Below, one piece after another: positions 1-5,724 of a stretch of 6,534 nucleotides of DNA. This stretch comes from Chitinophagaceae bacterium (GTDB lineage Bacteria > Bacteroidota > Bacteroidia > Chitinophagales > Chitinophagaceae): NCBI GenBank assembly GCA_947378615.1, contig CANCKV010000193.1, positions 1 to 6,534 on the forward strand, read 5' to 3'. Below the pieces are notes generated by a model that did no database searches, was not told the DNA's origin, and was given only the letters and a program-made list of their open reading frames with translations. Position numbers and translations under genes: made by a program. How positions within the stretch are numbered: position 1 is the stretch's first letter; every line of letters begins with the position of its first letter.

Positions 1-1
1 A

Positions 2-925
2 GGATTGGTATGTGTGAGTAGTGTGGATGATTATGAAAATGACATCATTAAGAAACATGAATTTACCCGTCCTGAGAAGGAACAAGACAGGATTAACCAT
101 ATTAAGACTTCTGGTGCACAAACAGGAAATGTGTTTCTTGCCTATAAGAATGTAGCAGAAATAGATGCGTTAATAGATAAATGGAAGACGAAAGCGCCTA
201 TTTATGATTTCCTTGCTGAAGATGGTATTCAAAATACAATTTGGTTGGTCAACGACGACAAGGTAATTACTAATATCACGAACCTTTTCGATACAAAAGT
301 TCCCTGTACATATATAGCAGACGGTCATCATCGGGCTGCTTCCGCTGCAAAAGTTCGCAAGGCATTAGGTACTGCTGCTACAGAAGGAAGTAATTATTTT
401 CTAACTACTTTGTTCCCTTCGAATCAGTTGTTTATCATGGATTACAACCGTTTGGTAAAGGATTTGAATGGCTTAACAAAAGAAGCCTTCCTTGCTGCTG
501 TAGAAGAAAGGTTTATTGTAAAAAGACATGGAATGGAAGCATTCAAACCTAGTACTCTTCATGATTTTGGCATGTACATAGACAAGGTTTGGTATAAACT
601 AACTGCGAAAGAAGGTACTTACACCACAGACCCGATTGGTATTTTGGATGTAACCATCTTACAAAACAATATTTTAGATGCCATCTTAGGTATCAAAGAC
701 CCTCGTACTGATACTCGAATTGACTTTGTAGGTGGTATTCGTGGTTTAAAAGGATTGTCAGAAAGGGTTAACAGTGGCGAGATGGCTGTTGCCTTTAGCC
801 TATATCCTGTTACTATCAATCAATTATTCGATATAGCAGACAGCGGAAATGTGATGCCACCAAAGAGTACATGGTTCGAACCAAAGCTTAGAGACGGGGT
901 ATTGACACACTTGATTTATGAATAA
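2..925 (+). CDS. DUF1015 family protein, 5'-truncated
   Basis: This is the C-terminal 308 codons or so of a DUF1015-family protein. The reading frame is open to the left window edge, and family members are usually a little over 400 residues, so roughly 100 N-terminal residues are missing. The TTG at position 5 is an internal Leu codon, not a start. Recognisable family features are the early VCVSSVDDYEN segment followed by KKHEFTR, the signature YIADGHHRAAS (His-His-Arg, about residues 103-113 counting from the TTG), and the closing stretch MPPKSTWFEPKLRDG near the C-terminus. There is no signal peptide or membrane segment in the visible part, so it is probably cytosolic. The biochemical function of the family is not established. 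In Bacteroidota the gene is often found near serine-biosynthesis genes, but the upstream neighbours are outside this window. It ends in TAA and is followed 20 nt later by a strong hairpin. Confidence 0.88.
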   Translation, partial: GLVCVSSVDDYENDIIKKHEFTRPEKEQDRINHIKTSGAQTGNVFLAYKNVAEIDALIDKWKTKAPIYDFLAEDGIQNTIWLVNDDKVITNITNLFDTKVPCTYIADGHHRAASAAKVRKALGTAATEGSNYFLTTLFPSNQLFIMDYNRLVKDLNGLTKEAFLAAVEERFIVKRHGMEAFKPSTLHDFGMYIDKVWYKLTAKEGTYTTDPIGILDVTILQNNILDAILGIKDPRTDTRIDFVGGIRGLKGLSERVNSGEMAVAFSLYPVTINQLFDIADSGNVMPPKSTWFEPKLRDGVLTHLIYE

Positions 926-945
926 GTTATGAGTTATAATAAAAC

Positions 946-982
946 AGAAAAGCCCTTGAGTAAAAACTTCAAGGGCTTTTCT
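946..982. terminator. Bidirectional intrinsic terminator
   Basis: A perfect 14-bp inverted repeat pairs 946-959 (AGAAAAGCCCTTGA) with 969-982 (TCAAGGGCTTTTCT) around a 9-nt loop. The stem ends in an A-run on the left and a T-run on the right, and a further T-rich tract follows on the minus strand (complement of 941-944 and beyond). It lies 20 nt after the DUF1015 stop. It also faces the end of the minus-strand MarR operon about 150 nt away, where I see no closer terminator, so it probably serves both convergent transcripts. Confidence 0.85.
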
Positions 983-1136
983 ATTATGGCTAAGAATCAA
1001 CTTTTGCGTCTTTAAATGATATTATCTAACATGAAAACTAAGAGAAAATGTTCTACCTCTTTTCTTCCCTATATTCAAATAAAAAGCAACTATAGAAATA
1101 AACATTTCAACACATCAACATTGCATCTACTTATTA

Positions 1137-1589
1137 TTATTGTCCTAAAAGAGTTAATAAATGAGAATTTAGCTCATTATTCTTTTCACCAAGAACAGAG
1201 AAAAACTGAGTATCAAAACTCTCCACCACAATCACTGCTTTCTTAATTACCTCTATTCCATTTTCAGTAAGTACCACGACTTTCGCTCTTGTGTCTGTTT
1301 GATGTTCTTGCCTTTGAACAAATCCTTTTTGCTGCAAAGTCCTTAAAACAGTAGAGGTTGTCATAGGGTCTATTTTAGTGTGATTTGATAACACAACTTG
1401 TGTTACCTCCTGCTTTTGCAGAGTCAACCAATGAATACTTGCCATTAATACAAACTGAGAATGCGTTATCCCAAATTGTTCTAAGGCTTTTTTTATTTCC
1501 CTCTGCCAAAGATTGGTTACTTGCCACAAAAGGAAGCCTGAACTTTCTTCAGGCTTATCAACGCTAAATGTATTATCTACTAAATTCAT
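1137..1589 (-). CDS. MarR-family winged-helix transcriptional regulator
   Basis: This 150-residue protein has the usual MarR length and layout. A helical N-terminal dimerisation segment (about 17-40) precedes the helix containing FGITHSQFVLMASIHWL (39-55). The helix-turn-helix follows, with the recognition helix around DPMTTSTVLRTLQQKGFVQR (74-93). The beta wing carries D99-T100-R101-A-K103 and then VVVLTENG (104-111), and a C-terminal dimerisation helix closes the protein. It has no cysteine, which argues against an OhrR-type thiol peroxide sensor; the ligand cannot be read from the sequence. The ATG overlaps the TGA of the upstream SRPBCC gene (ATGA, 1589-1586), so the two genes form an operon and are probably translationally coupled. 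The frame ends with three consecutive TAA codons. The palindrome in the operon promoter is the obvious candidate for autorepression by this protein. Confidence 0.9.
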   Translation of the reverse strand: MNLVDNTFSVDKPEESSGFLLWQVTNLWQREIKKALEQFGITHSQFVLMASIHWLTLQKQEVTQVVLSNHTKIDPMTTSTVLRTLQQKGFVQRQEHQTDTRAKVVVLTENGIEVIKKAVIVVESFDTQFFSVLGEKNNELNSHLLTLLGQ

Positions 1590-2005
1590 AATTGTGCTGC
1601 AGCTTTAATTTGTTCTTGCATATCTTTTGGCAAGGCATCTACTATTTTTTGAGCTACTATTTTAACCCAAAGAAAACCTAACAGGCCTTTTACTGTGATT
1701 GTATTGGTGACTTTTAGTCCGTCAATAGTATCTTCAAAGGTATGGAGGTCATACATTTTAGCAAAAGGAAACTTTGTAACATCAAGAAAACGGTGGTTTT
1801 CAACGGTTTCTAATAATTCAACTTTTACATTTGGACCACCTTTTGGTCGGAGTGTAAAGAAATTGCCCTTTTCAAAATTGCCCTCTAGTTTTGCAAATTC
1901 AATTCCATTGTCCCATTTATGCCAATTATTTACATCAGCAAAGAGTCGCCACATTTGTTCTTTCGATACTTCCTTCGTTACGATTGAGTGAGATTTTGTC
2001 CACAT
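1586..2005 (-). CDS. SRPBCC (START-like / polyketide cyclase) family protein
   Basis: This 139-residue soluble protein matches the SRPBCC superfamily in size and pattern. An N-terminal strand (SHSIVTKEVSKEQMW) leads into the helix containing the typical NNWHKWD motif (W28, W31, D32). Alternating strands follow (FFTLRPKGG, VKVELLETVE, HRFLDVTKF, LHTFEDTIDGLKVTNTITV), and a long C-terminal amphipathic helix of about 110-139 closes the helix-grip fold. Such proteins form a hydrophobic pocket for lipids, aromatic compounds or polyketide-like ligands. No specific substrate or catalytic residue can be named here. There is no signal peptide, so it should be cytosolic. It is the first gene of a two-gene operon with marR. 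The pairing suggests that it binds or modifies the compound the regulator senses, which is an inference. The ATG at 2005 is chosen because it directly follows the promoter region and begins the domain. No Shine-Dalgarno is visible, as is normal in Bacteroidota. Confidence 0.82.
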   Translation of the reverse strand: MWTKSHSIVTKEVSKEQMWRLFADVNNWHKWDNGIEFAKLEGNFEKGNFFTLRPKGGPNVKVELLETVENHRFLDVTKFPFAKMYDLHTFEDTIDGLKVTNTITVKGLLGFLWVKIVAQKIVDALPKDMQEQIKAAAQL

Positions 2006-2044
2006 ATATTAATTGTTTTTGAAAGTTTAAATAAATAATTTGCG

Positions 2045-2076
2045 CAATTATAATATGTACACATATAATAAGCAAA
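2045..2076 (-). promoter_or_regulatory. Bacteroidota-type promoter of the SRPBCC-marR operon
   Basis: On the minus strand, TTTG (2076-2073) is followed after 20 nt by TATAATTG (2052-2045). This matches the Bacteroidota consensus TTTG, 19-21 nt, TAnnTTTG with a single mismatch in the -7 element. The predicted transcription start is then about 30-35 nt upstream of the SRPBCC ATG at 2005. AT-rich DNA produces such matches by chance, but the spacing and the operator-like palindrome lying on top of it support the call. Confidence 0.55.
2048..2071. promoter_or_regulatory. Candidate MarR operator (24-bp palindrome)
   Basis: The left arm TTATAATATGT (2048-2058) and the right arm ACATATAATAA (2061-2071) are reverse complements at 10 of 11 positions, around a 2-nt AC centre. 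The element fills the spacer between the -33 and -7 boxes of the operon promoter and covers part of the -7 box, so a dimer bound there would block RNA polymerase. MarR proteins typically bind palindromes of this size in their own promoters. That this MarR binds here is inferred. Confidence 0.6.
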
Positions 2077-2118
2077 TTTATTTTTTTATCAACCAATAAA
2101 AAGCAATTTCTTCAATAA

Positions 2119-2152
2119 AAAAGCGGCTTCCTCATTAGAGAAAGCCGCTTTT
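2119..2152. terminator. Intrinsic terminator of the TonB-dependent receptor gene
   Basis: An 11-bp GC-rich stem pairs 2119-2129 (AAAAGCGGCTT) with 2142-2152 (AAGCCGCTTTT). It is continued by a single C/A mismatch and a further 3-bp CTC/GAG stem closing an ATTA loop. Read on the minus strand it is followed by a T-rich tract (complement of 2122-2115), and it begins 25 nt after the receptor stop codon at 2177. It separates the receptor transcript from the downstream promoter of the SRPBCC-marR operon. Confidence 0.85.
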
Positions 2153-2176
2153 ATTATTCTATAATGAAAAACAAAT

Positions 2177-5100
2177 CTAGAAAATAAACTTAACACCCAA
2201 TTGTCCTTGCCAACGAGAATTGATAGGATCTACAGTGTAATAATGATTGTTTAAACCAGTTGGTCTAACAAAATTAAACGTTGGATTGTAACCTGTAGCA
2301 GGTGCACCCACAGCCTTTCCAGTTGCATCCTTAACAAATTTCAAGAAATTAACTGTGTAATTATTTAGGTTAGTAACGAAAGTTACATGTCCCCAATCAT
2401 TATTCAATAAGTTCAATACATTAATTACATCCAAGCTAATTTGAAGCGCTTTACTTTTATCTGATTTGCTTAATTTGAATTCGTGCATCAATTTCATATC
2501 CAAATCATGATTCCAAGGTGTACGCAATCCATTTCTTTCTGCATATTGACCACGACGTGTTTTTAAATAACTATCACCATTGATGAATGCATCTAAATCT
2601 GACCATTGTTGTGCAGCAGTATAGGTACCATTGTCTGCCAATTTAATGTCAGATTGATCCTTTGGAATATATGGCAAAGGTGCATTTGAACCATTACCTA
2701 AAGAAGCTGATTGGTAAATCAAGCTATAAGGACTACCCGAAGTACCCGCATAGAAAAAGGTGATAGTACTTGCATTCATTTGATTCCAAACCAAAGTACC
2801 TGCAAGTGTAGCCACAATACGATGACGTAAATCAAAGTTAGAATACGACAAAGGTGAATTACTAGGCGTATTTGAAGGATTTACATTATAGCTACTTTCC
2901 CATGAGTTACGGATACCATTTGTAATGTCCTTACTTTCTCCATAGGTATAGCCAAGACTCCAATTAGTATTCAATATATGACTGCCTACACTGATGTTAT
3001 TAGTTGTCTTAGAAATTTGAGCAGTCAAATTATAACGGTATCCTTCGCTTGTATTCGTTAAGAAATAAACATTAGAATAGGCTGAATTATATTTCCCACC
3101 AACATAAACAGGAATTTGAGTTGGACCAGAAGCATAATAGGCAACTGAATCCTTCAAGTTAATTTGCTCATATTTTACGTCATGAATTGTTTTGGTATAT
3201 AAAACATCCAAAGTCAATTTATAGCCTTTACCAAATTTGAAATCAGCAGCTACACTACTTCTCCAAACTGTAGGCAATTTGAAGTTATTATCAAAAACAT
3301 CAATTTCACGTGTACTACTTCTTGATGCACCACCATATTTTGTAACCGTATCTTTTAATCCCTTAGGGTCAATTGCCAATGGAACAGTCGTTCCTGCGGC
3401 AGGACCATTCCAATCAATATTACCATAAGTGCCACCATTTAAAGTGTAAGCATATCCATACCAAGCAAATGGAACACGACCTGTGAAGATACCTGTACCA
3501 CCACGAAGCACAAATGAACCATCTCCATTAACATCGTAATTGAAACCGATACGTGGAGAAATAGCAATTCTTGAAGGCAATTGACCAGTCAATTGGCTAA
3601 ATGGTGTGTTGTTATAAGTTGGATTTGCAGAAACAAATTTAGCAGCACCTGTTGATGCAATTGTATTTGTTGTATTCAATAAAGTGTCTTTATATGGTTG
3701 ATTACCTACAAAAGAATAATCGAAACGCACTCCCGGAGTGATTTTGAAGTTCTTAGTGATTGATATTTCATCTTGTCCATAAACACTTGTCAACGCAACT
3801 GTGAATGGATTTGGGGGATCGTTACGAATAGCATCAATATTACTGTATTTGCTGTTTGTAGCAAATGCACCACGAATACGACTTGGATTATCAGCCAAGA
3901 AACTACTTACCCCTCTATTATATTCCCAACGACCATTATAAGAATTGATGAAACCATAAGTAAGGTCATAAATTTCGTTGTGTGTACCAAATGTAAATTT
4001 GTTGATACCCTTTGTAATGGTTACGTTATCACTGATTTCGAAAGTATTTTGTTTCAAATTATACACAGAAGCTTCTCTCCAAGTACCTGCTGTGATACGA
4101 CCATTGTCAATATCTATATAAGGTGCAATTGTTCCAGGGAAGGTCCTATACTCATGAACGTGTACATAACTTAGCGTCAATTGATTATTGACGTCAGCAC
4201 TAACCTTTGTCTTTAATTCTGCAACTAAGTTTGTATTTTTAGTAAACTGTGTGAAGTCGTTAGACCCAAATTGAAAGTTGCTTGAAGACCTTTCCAAGTT
4301 ATTTCCTTGACCATTCGTATAAATTGCACGCAACATCAAACTATTCTTTGCATTTAGATTAAAATCTAAACGACCAAATAACTTGTCACTCTTAGTAAAG
4401 ATTTTATAAGAACCTAGATAACTACCTGCATCATAACCATATTTAGATTGTAATTGATCAGCAATCGCCTTAACTTCTGATTCTTTAGCAGCGGCACCTG
4501 GATCGCCAATATTGTTGGTACTAGGCTCTTGTCTGTCAGTATGTTCATAGTTTACGATGAAGAAAGCCTTATTACGGATGATTGGACCACTAATCGTTGC
4601 ACCTGTTTGATATTCATGAAAATCAGAACCGATAGATTTTTTCAATCCGTCAATACTCTTACCAACTAAAGCGGCCGTTCTTCCATAAGCATAAACTGAA
4701 CCATGAAAATCGTTTCCACCACTCTTAGTAATCGCATTAACGCTACCTCCTGTAAAATTTCCAATCTTTACATCATAAGGAGCTAACTGAACTTGAACTT
4801 CCTGAATCACATCGATACTGTATGGAACAGTACGTGTACCAGCACCAGCAGTTCCTGCTTGTCCACCACCACTTGTACCACCTGCCGAATTGCTAAATCC
4901 GAAAGCATCATTATTAATAGCACCATCTACCGTTACATTATTATAACGAAAATTGCTACCTGCGTAAGAGTTATTATTCGATTGAGGTGTTAAACGAGTA
5001 TAATCACTTAAACTTCTACCAATTGTTGGTAGAGTATTGAGTTGCTTAATACCGATTGTGGTACCACCACCTACGTTTTTCTTTCCACCTGTAACCACCA

Positions 5101-5461
5101 CTTCTTTCAAATCAACAGCAGCTGTTGATTTAAGTGATGTTGTAAATTCAGGGTTACTACCTAAAGATAAATTCACTTCGTTAAATACTTGTTCCTTGTA
5201 ACCTACATAAGAAATTCTTATTGTATAAGGACCTCCGGGTTTTAGATTGGGGGCATAAAAAATTCCCTTTGTATTTGTTTGTGTAGAGAAAACTGCACCT
5301 GTAGGTTCATGTTTGAATACAATTGTTGCACCTGCTAAGAGTGAACCTTTGTCGTCTTTAACTCGTCCATTAAGGGTTGCTGTTGTTTCCTGAGCGAAAG
5401 TGGAAACTGAGAATAAAATTGCAATAATCGTTTGCAAAATAAGAATAAAATTCTTTTTCAT
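2177..5461 (-). CDS. Oar-like TonB-dependent outer-membrane receptor
   Basis: This 1094-residue outer-membrane beta-barrel receptor draws energy from TonB-ExbBD to move a substrate. Residues 1-23 form a Sec signal peptide (KK, hydrophobic core, cleavage likely TFA|QE). A carboxypeptidase-regulatory-like domain follows (about 27-112: NGRVKDDKGSLLAGATIVF, TNTKGIFYAPNL, YVGYKEQ). Next comes EVVVTGGKK and the plug (about 130-250), with VDGAINNDAFGFS, a glycine-rich insertion (193-209), and IDVIQEVQVQLAPYDVKIGNFTGGSVNAITKSGGNDFHG spread over 216-254. The plug pattern and the barrel segment SPRIGFNYDVNGDGSFVLRGG (about 635-660) are typical of Oar-like receptors. The closing part includes LDVINVLNLLNNDWG and ends in an aromatic strand with terminal Phe. 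The protein contains no cysteine. No SusD-like partner is adjacent, so it is not a classic SusCD glycan importer. The substrate is unknown. It is divergent from the mntR-mntH operon and may share a regulatory octamer with it. Confidence 0.92.
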   Translation of the reverse strand: MKKNFILILQTIIAILFSVSTFAQETTATLNGRVKDDKGSLLAGATIVFKHEPTGAVFSTQTNTKGIFYAPNLKPGGPYTIRISYVGYKEQVFNEVNLSLGSNPEFTTSLKSTAAVDLKEVVVTGGKKNVGGGTTIGIKQLNTLPTIGRSLSDYTRLTPQSNNNSYAGSNFRYNNVTVDGAINNDAFGFSNSAGGTSGGGQAGTAGAGTRTVPYSIDVIQEVQVQLAPYDVKIGNFTGGSVNAITKSGGNDFHGSVYAYGRTAALVGKSIDGLKKSIGSDFHEYQTGATISGPIIRNKAFFIVNYEHTDRQEPSTNNIGDPGAAAKESEVKAIADQLQSKYGYDAGSYLGSYKIFTKSDKLFGRLDFNLNAKNSLMLRAIYTNGQGNNLERSSSNFQFGSNDFTQFTKNTNLVAELKTKVSADVNNQLTLSYVHVHEYRTFPGTIAPYIDIDNGRITAGTWREASVYNLKQNTFEISDNVTITKGINKFTFGTHNEIYDLTYGFINSYNGRWEYNRGVSSFLADNPSRIRGAFATNSKYSNIDAIRNDPPNPFTVALTSVYGQDEISITKNFKITPGVRFDYSFVGNQPYKDTLLNTTNTIASTGAAKFVSANPTYNNTPFSQLTGQLPSRIAISPRIGFNYDVNGDGSFVLRGGTGIFTGRVPFAWYGYAYTLNGGTYGNIDWNGPAAGTTVPLAIDPKGLKDTVTKYGGASRSSTREIDVFDNNFKLPTVWRSSVAADFKFGKGYKLTLDVLYTKTIHDVKYEQINLKDSVAYYASGPTQIPVYVGGKYNSAYSNVYFLTNTSEGYRYNLTAQISKTTNNISVGSHILNTNWSLGYTYGESKDITNGIRNSWESSYNVNPSNTPSNSPLSYSNFDLRHRIVATLAGTLVWNQMNASTITFFYAGTSGSPYSLIYQSASLGNGSNAPLPYIPKDQSDIKLADNGTYTAAQQWSDLDAFINGDSYLKTRRGQYAERNGLRTPWNHDLDMKLMHEFKLSKSDKSKALQISLDVINVLNLLNNDWGHVTFVTNLNNYTVNFLKFVKDATGKAVGAPATGYNPTFNFVRPTGLNNHYYTVDPINSRWQGQLGVKFIF

Positions 5462-5478
5462 TAATTAAAAACTATTTG

Positions 5479-5486
5479 TTTAGGCG
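5479..5486. promoter_or_regulatory. MntR-operator half-site-like octamer upstream of the receptor gene
   Basis: The minus strand reads CGCCTAAA here, ending 18 nt before the receptor ATG at 5461. The same octamer forms the right half of the palindrome in front of mntR (5707-5714, plus strand), in the same orientation relative to its own gene. The opposite arm is not conserved (TTTTC where TTTAG would complete the dyad), so this is at best a half-site. Binding is an inference. Confidence 0.3.
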
Positions 5487-5549
5487 GCGAAAATAGTAGT
5501 CCAATGTTACCTGAATGTTAACAAATTGAATGTTGATAATTTAATAATA

Positions 5550-5570
5550 GCTTAAAAGCATGATTTAAGC
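5550..5570. repeat. Interrupted inverted repeat in the divergent intergenic region
   Basis: The arms GCTTAAA (5550-5556) and TTTAAGC (5564-5570) are perfect reverse complements with a 7-nt spacer. The repeat lies about 90 nt upstream of the receptor start and about 155 nt upstream of mntR. No T-run follows on either strand, so it does not look like a terminator. It could be a protein-binding site or chance in AT-rich DNA. Confidence 0.35.
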
Positions 5571-5696
5571 AATCTTTTATTCGAGCATTTTAAATCTTTC
5601 TTTGAAAATTAAGGGCCCTAATAAAACAATTGATTCTACAGTACAAATCGACATTTAGACAACCTATATAAATTATCAACCGTCTTTCAAATAAAT

Positions 5697-5716
5697 AATT
5701 TAGATTCGCCTAAATT
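5697..5716. promoter_or_regulatory. Candidate MntR/DtxR-type operator
   Basis: The 20-bp element AATTTAGATTCGCCTAAATT has 7-bp perfect inverted arms (AATTTAG and CTAAATT) around a 6-nt centre and ends 8 nt before the mntR ATG. The TTTAG...CTAAA form resembles operators of DtxR-family metalloregulators, and its place directly before the regulator gene fits Mn-dependent autorepression of mntR-mntH. A -7-like TAATTTAG overlaps the left arm (5696-5703), but I found no matching -33 box. A weaker relative (TTTAGACAACCTATA) lies upstream at 5654-5668. Confidence 0.6.
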
Positions 5717-5724
5717 TTTATTTA

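Noticed and set aside
193..209. Glycine-rich stretch of the receptor plug (residue numbers of the protein; DNA about 4835-4885) as a possible assembly or repeat artefact
   Set aside because: The frame stays intact and Oar-like receptors commonly have a Gly-rich loop at this point in the plug, so it is read as normal family variation.
619..819. Minus-strand frame of 66 codons inside the DUF1015 gene
   Set aside because: It is antisense to a conserved coding region with no start context or motif.
983..1136. Possible small gene or RNA between the first terminator and marR
   Set aside because: Only AT-rich sequence with a trivial 5-bp inverted repeat (1095-1108) is visible. There is no coding pattern, strong hairpin or promoter.
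1016..1246. Plus-strand open frame of 76 codons after the first terminator
   Set aside because: It runs antisense into the C-terminal part of the MarR gene, has a low-complexity AT-driven composition, shows no recognisable motif, and lacks a promoter or start context.
1695..1991. Plus-strand frame of 98 codons opposite the SRPBCC gene
   Set aside because: It is antisense to a gene with a clear family pattern and an ATGA operon junction, and it shows no domain of its own.
3773..4174. Plus-strand open frame of 133 codons inside the receptor gene
   Set aside because: It is entirely antisense to a well-supported receptor coding region. Its composition (rich in Ile, Thr and Cys) is what the complement of barrel-coding sequence gives.
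4793..4993. Plus-strand Thr/Ser/Cys-rich frame opposite the receptor plug
   Set aside because: It is a shadow of the glycine- and asparagine-rich plug coding sequence on the other strand, with no independent signals.
5612..5619. AGGGCCCT palindrome in the AT-rich divergent region
   Set aside because: It is an 8-bp self-complementary word without spacer or flanking symmetry beyond a bulged TTA/TAA. It is too short to call a site or a terminator.
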